Shown in pieces: positions 1 to 5,463 of a stretch of DNA of 5,463 bases. Made by a program: the position numbers and the translations under genes. The notes beneath the pieces were generated by a model that searched no databases, was not told the DNA's origin, and saw only the letters and a list, made by a program, of their open reading frames with translations. Within the stretch, counting starts at the first letter, position 1. Every line of letters begins with the position of its first letter. Source of the stretch: Desulfocapsa sp. (GTDB lineage Bacteria > Desulfobacterota > Desulfobulbia > Desulfobulbales > Desulfocapsaceae); the NCBI GenBank assembly GCA_029935135.1, contig JAOZKX010000177.1, positions 1 to 5,463 of the forward strand, written 5' to 3'.

Positions 1-92
1 CCAGAGATCTTATCTTCCTGGCCATCTGCACTCCCAGCTTTGTCCCGGATGTGTATAAGACTCTGCCAGAGAATGAATGGGAAACTGAATGA
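1..92 (+). CDS. C-terminal end of a probable cupin-domain protein (5' truncated)
   Basis: Reading from base 3, an open frame of 29 codons runs to a TGA at 90-92 and enters from the left edge, so only the C-terminus is visible. It contains the stretch DLIFLAICTPSFVPDVY. This resembles the last beta strand and tail of small single-domain cupins, which often end in 'GD-hydrophobic-ICTP-x-F-x-P-x-x-Y'. That match is from memory of the family, and no metal-binding histidines are visible because they would lie upstream. The stop codon overlaps the ATG of the next gene (ATGA, 89-92), which is good evidence that this frame is real and that the two genes are translationally coupled. The substrate or ligand cannot be stated. 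The other two frames either stop early or have no recognisable content. Confidence 0.6.
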   Translation, partial: RDLIFLAICTPSFVPDVYKTLPENEWETE

Positions 93-802
93 AGGAAAAA
101 GAAATCCTGGTTGCAGGTCTTACGGTTCTTGTCTGGTGGAAACATGTTAAGAATATAAATCTGACTGTCAAAGGACCGAATGGGCGGGTGAGAATTTCTG
201 TTCCCTGGTATACAACTGAAAGGCGGGTACGGCAGATGATTGTCAGCCGGATGGACTGGATAGAAAAACAACAGGTCCATTTCCAGAAGTTTCCGGCAGC
301 AGAGAAGTTGCAGGCGATTTCTGGCGAAGAGCACCTTTTTTTTGGCAGGAGCTACTCCTTAGATGTTGTCTACGGCCCCGGACGACATCATGTCATTTTT
401 GATGACAAGGGCACTATTCGTTTATTTGTCCGTCCTGGTACGGCCAGGGAAAAACGGCTGCAGGTCATTTATGACTGGTATCGTCTGGAGCTTGCTGCCC
501 GTATTCCTATGCTTGTGGAGCATTGGCAGGAGAGTATCGGAGAGAAGATATCCGAATGGCGAATAAAGAGGATGAAAACACGCTGGGGAACATGTAATAT
601 TGATAAACGCCGTATCTGGTTCAACCTGGAACTAGCCAGAAAACCAGAATGTTGTCTGGAATATATCCTGGTCCATGAAATGGTGCATCTGTTGGAAAGA
701 AATCATAGCCGGAAATTTTATCAGCATCTGCATAGATTGTTTCCGGAATGGCGGAAAATTGATCTATTATTAACACCGGTGATGAACAGAAAGCCGGAAT
801 AA
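89..802 (+). CDS. YgjP-type zinc metallopeptidase (DUF45 / M48-like family)
   Basis: A complete 237-residue protein of normal length for the YgjP (DUF45, COG1451) family of cytoplasmic gluzincin-like proteins. The zinc site is visible as H196-E197-M-V-H200 (HEMVH), with H206 in LLERNH as the likely third ligand. The family signature MKTRWGTC lies just before it at residues 162-169, followed by IWFNLELARKP at 176-186. The N-terminal half (about 14-120) is the usual beta-rich region, including the GRVRISVPW stretch at 32-40. No signal peptide or membrane segment is seen. The ATG overlaps the upstream stop by 4 nt and has no good Shine-Dalgarno sequence, so translation probably depends on coupling to the cupin gene. 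A run of eight T (336-343) lies inside the gene. Physiological substrates of the family are poorly known. The family call is firm, and a specific biochemical role is not assigned. Confidence 0.95.
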   Translation: MKEKEILVAGLTVLVWWKHVKNINLTVKGPNGRVRISVPWYTTERRVRQMIVSRMDWIEKQQVHFQKFPAAEKLQAISGEEHLFFGRSYSLDVVYGPGRHHVIFDDKGTIRLFVRPGTAREKRLQVIYDWYRLELAARIPMLVEHWQESIGEKISEWRIKRMKTRWGTCNIDKRRIWFNLELARKPECCLEYILVHEMVHLLERNHSRKFYQHLHRLFPEWRKIDLLLTPVMNRKPE

Positions 803-803
803 G

Positions 804-862
804 TACCTTGAGCAAATTCTTTTCCAAAACACGAAAAATATTTATAAGGTATTCAAAGAATT
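804..862 (+). repeat. Two interleaved inverted repeats in the 70-nt intergenic gap
   Basis: TACCTT (804-809) is the exact reverse complement of AAGGTA (846-851). AATTCTTT (815-822) is the exact reverse complement of AAAGAATT (855-862). The arms alternate A-B-A'-B', so as RNA the two helices would compete, or at best form a strained pseudoknot, since only 3 nt separate A' from B'. Arm A' overlaps the proposed -10 box, and arm B' ends directly before the ribosome binding region of the nitroreductase gene. The arms are AT-rich and short, so chance is a real alternative. Confidence 0.4.
821..848 (+). promoter_or_regulatory. Possible sigma70-type promoter for the nitroreductase/pdxH pair
   Basis: TTTCCA (821-826; 4 of 6 to TTGACA) and TATAAG (843-848; 5 of 6 to TATAAT) are separated by 16 nt. 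They lie in the AT-rich gap between the metallopeptidase stop and the nitroreductase ATG at 873. Transcription would start near 855, giving a leader of about 18 nt. The gap is the only non-coding stretch upstream of this gene pair, which favours a promoter here. The match is modest, and read-through from the cupin/metallopeptidase transcript is also possible. Confidence 0.35.
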
Positions 863-872
863 GTGAGGAATC

Positions 873-1409
873 ATGTTTATTGATCTGTTACGAAAAAGGA
901 GGTCTGTGCGTCAGTTTCAGGACAGACCGGTGGAGCAGGAAAAAATAGATCTGCTTATGGAGGCCATGCTCAGATCCCCATCTTCAAGGAGTTTGAATCC
1001 CTGGGAGTTTGTGGTGGTGCAGGATAAGAAGATATTACACGCCCTCTCGGAAGTGAAGCCCCATGGCGCTGCTTTTGTAAAAAATGCTGCCCTGGCGATT
1101 GTTATCTGTGCAGACCCGGAAAAATGTGATGTATGGATAGAAGATTGTTCCATCGCCGCCATTCTTCTCCATCTGGCCGCAACGGATCTTGGTCTTGGCA
1201 GCTGCTGGGTACAGATTCGCAAACGGGAGTATGATCAGCAGACCAGTGCAGAGTCACGGGTGGCTGATATAGTGGGATTAAAGGCGGGGATGAATGTGGA
1301 GGCAATCGTTGCTGTCGGCTATTCTGCAAGGGAAAGTGATGGCCACCCGGATTCTGCGCTGCTGCGTGAACGGGTGAGTTTTGAATACTATGGAGAGAAG
1401 GAACAATAA
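873..1409 (+). CDS. Nitroreductase-family FMN oxidoreductase
   Basis: A complete 178-residue protein, at the short end of the nitroreductase family. These enzymes are FMN-dependent, usually dimeric, and pass electrons from NAD(P)H to nitro groups, quinones or other acceptors. Family landmarks are in order: RRSVR at residues 9-13 (FMN phosphate contact), the [15 protein letters not shown] segment at 35-49 (flavin and substrate pocket, here with SLNPW where many members have N-x-QPW), the helix beginning WIEDCSIAA at 88-96, and GLGSCW at 107-112. The start is supported by the N-terminal position of RRSVR and by GAGGA (865-869) just upstream of the ATG, although the spacing is short. No membrane segment is seen. 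The stop at 1407-1409 is one base before the GTG chosen for pdxH, so the two are probably co-translated. The natural substrate cannot be read from sequence. The family assignment is firm. Confidence 0.95.
   Translation: MFIDLLRKRRSVRQFQDRPVEQEKIDLLMEAMLRSPSSRSLNPWEFVVVQDKKILHALSEVKPHGAAFVKNAALAIVICADPEKCDVWIEDCSIAAILLHLAATDLGLGSCWVQIRKREYDQQTSAESRVADIVGLKAGMNVEAIVAVGYSARESDGHPDSALLRERVSFEYYGEKEQ
1396..1402 (+). promoter_or_regulatory. Ribosome binding site deciding the pdxH start
   Basis: AGAAGGA lies inside the end of the nitroreductase gene, 8 nt before the GTG at 1411. It is a better-placed Shine-Dalgarno than anything in front of the in-frame ATG at 1390 (only GGTGAG at 1373-1378, 11 nt away) or the TTG at 1381. 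It therefore favours the GTG start. Confidence 0.6.
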
Positions 1410-1410
1410 G

Positions 1411-2046
1411 GTGGATATCAGTCATTTTCGTCGGGAATATTTAAAAAGTGGGCTCTCCCATGCGGATCTTTGTAAGGAGCCCGTCGAGCAGTTTTCACTC
1501 TGGTTTGATCAGGCGAGAAAAACGGATATTCCGGATCCCAATGCCATGGTTCTGGCAACTGTGAATGGTGCCGGGCAACCAAGTCAGCGAACTGTTCTCT
1601 TAAAATATTATGATGAAAAAGGCTTTGTCTTTTTCACCAACCAAAAGAGTCGGAAGGCACGGGAAATTGAAGAGAATTCTCGGGTAAATCTGCATTTCGT
1701 CTGGCTGGAACTGGAACGGCAGATCAGTATCGCCGGGATTGCATCTCCCATTACTGCTGCCGAATCAGCGCGATACTTCCTCACCCGTCCGCGGGATTCT
1801 CAAATAGCAGCCTGGGTTTCCAATCAGTCTAAAAAAATTTCTTCCAGACAGTTGTTGTTGCAGTCATTTCAGGAAATGAAAACAAAGTTTGCTAATGGAG
1901 ATGTGCCTTTACCTTCTTTCTGGGGAGGATATCGGGTAGAACCTGTTTCTGTTGAGTTTTGGCAGGGACGGGAAAATCGTCTCCATGATCGGTTTCTCTA
2001 TACCCATCCGGACGGAGGTTGGCAGGTTAACCGGTTGGCTCCTTGA
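1411..2046 (+). CDS. pdxH: Pyridoxamine 5'-phosphate oxidase
   Basis: PdxH oxidises pyridoxine or pyridoxamine 5'-phosphate to pyridoxal 5'-phosphate (PLP) with FMN and O2, in PLP synthesis and salvage in the cytosol. From the GTG start the protein has 211 residues, about seven shorter at the N-terminus than the E. coli enzyme as I recall it, and it aligns along its whole length. FMN-site residues visible are the QRTVLLK segment (59-65), FFTN (74-77), R81-K82, Q104, W184 and R194. Substrate-site residues are K65, Y122, R126, S130 and R190-L-H192. [12 protein letters not shown] (126-137), LPSFWGG (167-173) and the C-terminal RLAP are also hallmarks. ATG at 1390 (218 aa) and TTG at 1381 (221 aa) are alternative starts, but both would overlap the upstream gene and have weaker ribosome sites. 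It follows the nitroreductase gene with one base between stop and start. The stop is 5 nt from the convergent PilZ gene. Confidence 0.97.
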   Translation: MDISHFRREYLKSGLSHADLCKEPVEQFSLWFDQARKTDIPDPNAMVLATVNGAGQPSQRTVLLKYYDEKGFVFFTNQKSRKAREIEENSRVNLHFVWLELERQISIAGIASPITAAESARYFLTRPRDSQIAAWVSNQSKKISSRQLLLQSFQEMKTKFANGDVPLPSFWGGYRVEPVSVEFWQGRENRLHDRFLYTHPDGGWQVNRLAP

Positions 2047-2051
2047 ATGTG

Positions 2052-2993
2052 TCAGACTATCAGCTCGAGACCGCTCTCTTCTGAGAGATCTGACAGCTCT
2101 TTAAGATGTGCCCGCTGCACCGTTGCAACAATGGTTTCTATGGCAGCAGCAATGGAGCGGGTGCGTAAATCAAACTGGACACCGCAATTGTAGTCGATAC
2201 TCTCTTTACTCCTGATTTTTGAGATATGACGAACCGTGCAGTTGACTTTTGCAACCATCTTCCCATCAATGATCAGTTGAACATTGATATTTTCATCCTC
2301 TTTGAATGATTTTTGTTCTGTTTTACTAATGGTAAAAGCCATTCCCTGGGCACTGATATCAACCGCTCTTGTCTCCATATCCTTGCGCCGTTTGCGCTTC
2401 CCTTTGACAAAGAGTGAGAAATCCAAGTCGGCAGGAACTTTTGCCCGAAAGGCCCGGGTTCCTCTCACCTGCCTCGCGATTACGGGAAACCCCAGTCGTA
2501 GCACGGGGAGGTCTCGTACCAGGGCCATGTCCTGGAAGAACATGCCAAGTTCAATGGCAGAGGAGGTGGTGAACAGTCGAATCATTACCCGCTGGCTGCC
2601 CCGCATTGCAAGGTTTCCCATGCCCGGTTCCAGTGGCAGGAGAACAACATGCGACATAAGCTGTAGATAATCTCCGGGGCTGTAGTCAGGTTCTTCAATA
2701 ATCACTTCCCCATCAATCTCCTCTTCAATAAGATCAGGAATATCATCATATACCTTACTGAAATAGACACGGGTCAGTCCGTCAAGTTCTACTTCAAGGA
2801 CCTTATCATCCAGGAGAGCCGTTTGCAGATAGGGAAGGATATCAGAGGCCTTTACCATGAAATCACCGCGCTCCAGACCGTCCTCAACGGCTTGTCTGGT
2901 AAATGAGTAGGCATCTTCCGGGAAGAAAGTAGCAAGCTTTCTCTTTACTCCTTCGAGAAACTTTCCCTGATCATGGTTGTCTTCATCGGCCAT
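2052..2993 (-). CDS. PilZ-domain protein, probable cyclic-di-GMP effector
   Basis: A soluble protein of 313 residues with no signal peptide or membrane segment. The C-terminal part (about 170-295) is a PilZ domain. It has an arginine-rich strand at 174-183, then the DxSxxG motif as D212-I-S214-A-Q-G217, a central barrel, and GVQFDL (271-276) near the end, where PilZ domains usually carry a G-x-x-F strand. PilZ domains bind cyclic-di-GMP through RxxxR and (D/N)xSxxG. Here the arginines are spaced by three (R174, R177, R180, R183), so no exact RxxxR exists and T179 occupies the first-arginine position relative to R183. Residues 1-165 form an acidic N-terminal region I do not recognise by sequence; by position it could be a YcgR-like N-terminal domain. 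The ATG is 9 nt after the potassium channel stop and in its frame, with only a weak GGGG (3006-3009) upstream. The gene is therefore probably co-transcribed with the channel and perhaps translationally coupled to it. Confidence 0.88.
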   Translation of the reverse strand: MADEDNHDQGKFLEGVKRKLATFFPEDAYSFTRQAVEDGLERGDFMVKASDILPYLQTALLDDKVLEVELDGLTRVYFSKVYDDIPDLIEEEIDGEVIIEEPDYSPGDYLQLMSHVVLLPLEPGMGNLAMRGSQRVMIRLFTTSSAIELGMFFQDMALVRDLPVLRLGFPVIARQVRGTRAFRAKVPADLDFSLFVKGKRKRRKDMETRAVDISAQGMAFTISKTEQKSFKEDENINVQLIIDGKMVAKVNCTVRHISKIRSKESIDYNCGVQFDLRTRSIAAAIETIVATVQRAHLKELSDLSEESGLELIV

Positions 2994-3002
2994 ACGGATT
3001 GC

Positions 3003-4697
3003 TTACCCCAAATATTCCCGCTTGAATTTCTTTTCCGCTTCCAGTGATCCCGCCAGAATAATCTTGCTGTTCTCAGGCAGTGGTGTCGTGGGACTTGGAT
3101 TTGTGGAGAACAGCTCATCATTTTTGATTGCCAGTACACTGCAACCTGTTTTTTCACGCAGCTTAAGTTCGATAAGAGTGCGCCCTACAAATGATTGCGG
3201 GATGGAGATCATGACTATGTTGAGTTCTTCTGAGAAAAAAGAATCATCAGAAGGTTGGAGAAGATTCATGATATAGCGAGCACCCATGGCTGCAGAAGAG
3301 AGTACCAGATCGGCTCCTGCCCTGTGCAGTTTAGAGATGGTGAGTTCTTCAGTAGCCCGGGAGACAATTTGTATATCTGGACGCAGTTGGCGGCAATAAA
3401 AAGCGAGATAGATATTCATGGCATCATTATGGGTTGTGATAATGACAGACCTGGCCCTATCTATGCCTGCTGCTTTTAAGGTGTTGATGTCCGCGGCATC
3501 TCCATGGATGTGGCGGCTGGGATCCTTACTGATTTTTGCTCTTTTTTCGATCACTTTGTAAGGGATATTGTTGTTTTGCAGACAGCCGGCTGCAGCCTGT
3601 CCAACTCGACCACCGCCAAGGATAAGTACCAGGGGGTTAGGGTCCATCTGTTGGGGGTCCGTCGCCAGTTTTATTCCAGCCTGTTGGATTTCCTCCTCTG
3701 TGCCAGCCATTATCAGGATATTTGTGGGTTCCAGGATGGTGTCTGGGGCTATAGCAATAAATTTCCCCTTTTCCCACAAGCCGATAATTGTTACATGGAT
3801 ATTTTCTCTGACATGGGCATGGGCAAGACTTTGCCCAACGAGGATGGTGTCGCGGACTGGCAGTTCTGCAATGCGTAACTCTTCGAATCGTCCAATGATA
3901 TGCGGTGTCATAACGCCGATGGCGCGGGAAGCAAGGTCGGTTCCCAGCATACTCATAAACTGGAAGACATGGGTGTTTCCTGGGAAATTGAGAATGTCAA
4001 GGGAGTGTTCCGCGTCAGCACTGGAAGCAATAGGTACGGTATCACTGATCTCGCGAACCGTAAATGAGATATTGGTATTGATAAGATCATCAGCAGTGGC
4101 AACAACGAGTGCCGCCTGATTTGCCTGTGTTTTCTCGTAAGTGTCCGGGTGCTCTACATCCCCTAAGACAATTTTATAACCAGCATCATAAATCTCAAGT
4201 GCTTCCTGCTGGTCTCCACAGATAAATATGTATTCGTAGCCATGTTTGCTGAGCTTTTCAACAAGATTTTTCGTGAGAGAATCAAAATTAGTGAGGATGA
4301 TATGGTCCCGGGTACTCTTAGGGAGAAATCGGGGGGTACGGGAATTATGTTGCGCCTCCAGCCAGGGGGCATAAAAAAACTGGATAAAGGTAAAAGGCAG
4401 CATAATAAGGAGGAGAACGATTCCGGACATCAAGACAAAGAGGGTAAAGACAAGTCCAAGGTCGGTGGAAAAGGTGATGTCGCCAAAACCAAGCGTCGAC
4501 ATCACTGTCAGTGTCCAGTAAAAGCCTGTTATCCAACTGTAGGTACGCCCTTCATATAACATTATAAGGTGAAAGGAAATCGAGTAGAGACTGACAATAA
4601 ATGCGAGAAAGAGAAGGAAACGAATGAGAAGGGTAATATTTCGTTTTGCTGCCTTATTATTGAAGAAAAAGAGTAATTGGACAAGAAGTATTTTCAT
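3003..4697 (-). CDS. Two-TM potassium channel with tandem RCK domains
   Basis: An inner-membrane potassium channel subunit of 564 residues, presumably tetrameric, gated by its cytoplasmic ring. TM1 spans about 22-48. The pore helix and selectivity filter lie at 59-76 with the filter T68-L-G-F-G72-D73, and TM2 spans about 80-108. RCK1 follows: a Rossmann-like TrkA-N domain at about 131-270 and TrkA-C at about 271-345. RCK2 has TrkA-N at about 355-478 with a classic GGGRVG loop (361-366), the acidic E384 after strand two and GDAAD (399-403), then TrkA-C at about 490-560. RCK1 lacks GxGxxG and has ILTNFDSLTKN (134-144) instead. The layout matches GsuK-type channels, in which one polypeptide carries both RCK units and nucleotides or calcium can act as ligands; the ligands here are not known. 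An in-frame TGA at 4704-4706 bounds the start. The ribosome site GGTGA (4704-4708) is 6 nt from the ATG and partly inside a hairpin. Confidence 0.95.
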   Translation of the reverse strand: MKILLVQLLFFFNNKAAKRNITLLIRFLLFLAFIVSLYSISFHLIMLYEGRTYSWITGFYWTLTVMSTLGFGDITFSTDLGLVFTLFVLMSGIVLLLIMLPFTFIQFFYAPWLEAQHNSRTPRFLPKSTRDHIILTNFDSLTKNLVEKLSKHGYEYIFICGDQQEALEIYDAGYKIVLGDVEHPDTYEKTQANQAALVVATADDLINTNISFTVREISDTVPIASSADAEHSLDILNFPGNTHVFQFMSMLGTDLASRAIGVMTPHIIGRFEELRIAELPVRDTILVGQSLAHAHVRENIHVTIIGLWEKGKFIAIAPDTILEPTNILIMAGTEEEIQQAGIKLATDPQQMDPNPLVLILGGGRVGQAAAGCLQNNNIPYKVIEKRAKISKDPSRHIHGDAADINTLKAAGIDRARSVIITTHNDAMNIYLAFYCRQLRPDIQIVSRATEELTISKLHRAGADLVLSSAAMGARYIMNLLQPSDDSFFSEELNIVMISIPQSFVGRTLIELKLREKTGCSVLAIKNDELFSTNPSPTTPLPENSKIILAGSLEAEKKFKREYLG

Positions 4698-4703
4698 AAT
4701 AAC

Positions 4704-4724
4704 TCACCCATATTCGCATATGGG
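4704..4724 (-). promoter_or_regulatory. GNRA-capped hairpin overlapping the channel gene's Shine-Dalgarno
   Basis: On the minus strand, CCCATAT (4724-4718), loop GCGA (4717-4714) and ATATGGG (4713-4707) form a perfect 7-bp stem with a GNRA-class tetraloop. The last two G of the 3' arm are also the first two bases of the GGTGA Shine-Dalgarno (4708-4704), 6 nt before the ATG at 4697. In mRNA the stem could limit ribosome access to the channel gene. No T-tract follows it, so it is not an intrinsic terminator. The regulatory role is inference; the hairpin itself is exact in sequence. Confidence 0.6.
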
Positions 4725-4741
4725 ATGGAAAAAGGGGCCTT

Positions 4742-4771
4742 AAAAAAACCATGAGAGAGTAATTGGCTCAT
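4742..4771 (-). terminator. Weak terminator-like hairpin after the deacetylase gene
   Basis: Read on the minus strand, ATGAG (4771-4767) can pair with CTCAT (4755-4751) across an 11-nt loop, followed by GG and seven T (4748-4742). The geometry is that of a Rho-independent terminator 14 nt past the deacetylase stop. However, the stem is only 5 bp and AT-rich, so termination would be partial at best. I see no convincing -35/-10 pair in the 88-nt gap, so some read-through into the channel gene is likely. Confidence 0.3.
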
Positions 4772-4785
4772 CTGCATTAAACCAT

Positions 4786-5460
4786 TTATTCTTCTTTTGT
4801 GCCAATTGCTTTACCTTTTATACCATTCATTACTGTTTGTCCGATAAGTTTTTCGAGGGGTTGCATAGCATACTCCTTTCCGGAAAGTGTGGAGAGCAGG
4901 GTTTCCAGTTCGGTCTTCCATTGTTGTATTTCTGCCTCTGTTTGTGGAGGAGTATCGTGGAGGAGCAGGATGTCTCCTGCCTTAATTTTCTGGAGAATGC
5001 GACTGGCCAGATTTGTGATTTTTCTATTTCCGCGGTCAAAAGCACGACAGCTGAATGTGACGGTGACGAGTCCTTCCCGTTGCAGGGCGTATCTCAGGCG
5101 TGGGTTAGTGATGCCTGCCGGGGGCCGAAAGACAGTGGGCGAAATTCCCGATTGCTGCAAAATGTTTTGAGTCCTTTGAATCTCTTTGTGCAGATTTGGC
5201 AGGCTCTGTAGCATAAGCAGGTTGCTATGTCTCCATGAGTGATTGCCGATACTGTGTCCTTGGGCAATAATATCCCGGATAAGTTCCGGATGGCTGGCGG
5301 CTTTTTCTCCTATGATAAAGAAGGTGGCCTGCAGCTTGTATCTGCGGAGAAGTTTTAAAATAAATGGTGTGGAAAGGGGAGAAGGTCCATCGTCAAAAGT
5401 AAGTGCTATCCCCTTGTTTTGTGTAATGCTTTTACTGATGATGGGAAGAAAAAAACTCCA
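4786..5460 (-). CDS. Polysaccharide deacetylase (NodB/CE4 family), N-terminus unresolved
   Basis: The open frame from 5460 down to the TAA at 4786-4788 encodes 224 residues of a NodB-homology domain. These are metal-dependent enzymes that remove N- or O-acetyl groups from cell-wall or surface polysaccharides. Counting from 5460, the motifs are TFDDGP (21-26; catalytic and metal aspartates D23 and D24), GHSIGNHSWRH (68-78; metal ligands H74 and H78), FRPPAG (111-116; an alanine where many members have an aromatic), SCRAFDRG (137-144) and LLLHD (165-169; catalytic His168). The RPPAG...RxFD pattern recalls a proteobacterial subgroup often found near glycosyltransferases. Oddly, the codon at 5463-5461 is TAG, and no ATG, GTG or TTG occurs in frame before TFDDGP. 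The first in-frame ATG (5214-5212) is past both metal motifs and cannot give an active enzyme. Either the gene is broken or frameshifted at its 5' end, or the start uses an unusual codon. Confidence 0.85.
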   Translation of the reverse strand, partial: WSFFLPIISKSITQNKGIALTFDDGPSPLSTPFILKLLRRYKLQATFFIIGEKAASHPELIRDIIAQGHSIGNHSWRHSNLLMLQSLPNLHKEIQRTQNILQQSGISPTVFRPPAGITNPRLRYALQREGLVTVTFSCRAFDRGNRKITNLASRILQKIKAGDILLLHDTPPQTEAEIQQWKTELETLLSTLSGKEYAMQPLEKLIGQTVMNGIKGKAIGTKEE

Positions 5461-5463
5461 CTA

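Noticed and set aside
804..862. An H-type pseudoknot riboswitch before the nitroreductase gene
   Set aside because: The arm order fits, but only 3 nt would have to cross a 6-bp helix and the middle loop is 23 nt. I keep only the inverted repeats and do not claim a known riboswitch class.
1381..1410. Longer pdxH starts at TTG 1381 or ATG 1390
   Set aside because: Both overlap the nitroreductase gene, lack a well-spaced ribosome site, and add residues before the HFRREY segment that are not needed to match the family. They are not impossible.
2061..2099. Direct repeat CAGCTC (2061-2066 and 2094-2099)
   Set aside because: Six bases in a Ser/Leu/Glu-rich coding tail (SDLSEESGLEL); explained by codon content.
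2284..2670. A 128-codon plus-strand open frame antisense to the PilZ gene
   Set aside because: Basic, Ser-rich translation with no motif; explained as a shadow of the PilZ coding frame.
3568..4119. A 183-codon plus-strand open frame antisense to the channel gene
   Set aside because: It has no recognisable domain, a Ser/Arg/Ile/Pro-rich shadow-like composition and no clear ribosome site. The opposite strand holds a well-conserved RCK region.
4728..4745. AAGGCCCCTTTTT (minus strand) as an intrinsic terminator
   Set aside because: The complementary halves leave a loop of only two to four bases with about three pairs, so no stable stem forms.
4786..5214. A 142-residue deacetylase starting at the ATG at 5214
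   Set aside because: It would lack TFDDGP and the HSWRH metal site, both of which are encoded in the same frame upstream, so this ATG is internal.

Overview
The window reads as ordinary bacterial chromosome: densely packed genes, mid-range GC, and no tRNA, rRNA, insertion sequence, integrase or CRISPR repeat that I could find. The mix of a YgjP-type metallopeptidase, an FMN nitroreductase, a PilZ protein and a tandem-RCK potassium channel of the GsuK kind suggests a Gram-negative proteobacterium in the broad sense. My best guess is Desulfobacterota (Desulfobulbales-like). That is an impression from protein style and base composition, not a placement.

Plus-strand block (1-2046). The C-terminal tail of a probable cupin protein overlaps by 4 nt the start of a complete YgjP/DUF45 zinc metallopeptidase. 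A 70-nt AT-rich gap with a plausible sigma70-type promoter and two interleaved inverted repeats follows. Then come an FMN nitroreductase-family gene and pdxH (pyridoxamine 5'-phosphate oxidase), joined stop to start. The nitroreductase/pdxH pair is probably one transcript encoding two FMN enzymes.

Minus-strand block (2052-5463, read right to left). A NodB-family polysaccharide deacetylase enters from the right edge. An 88-nt gap holds a weak terminator-like element and a striking 7-bp hairpin with a GCGA (GNRA) loop that partly covers the ribosome binding site of the next gene. That gene encodes a two-TM potassium channel with two cytoplasmic RCK (TrkA-N/TrkA-C) units. Nine nucleotides further on is a PilZ-domain gene, almost certainly in the same operon. 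The two blocks converge with only 5 nt between the pdxH and pilZ stop codons.

The most interesting points are: (i) the co-transcribed RCK channel and PilZ protein, which could link ion flux to cyclic-di-GMP signalling, although the PilZ arginine motif is atypical; (ii) the SD-overlapping GNRA hairpin in front of the channel; and (iii) an in-frame TAG at the very right edge of the deacetylase next to a T7 run. No wholly new system is evident. The channel-PilZ pair is the nearest candidate for undescribed biology.
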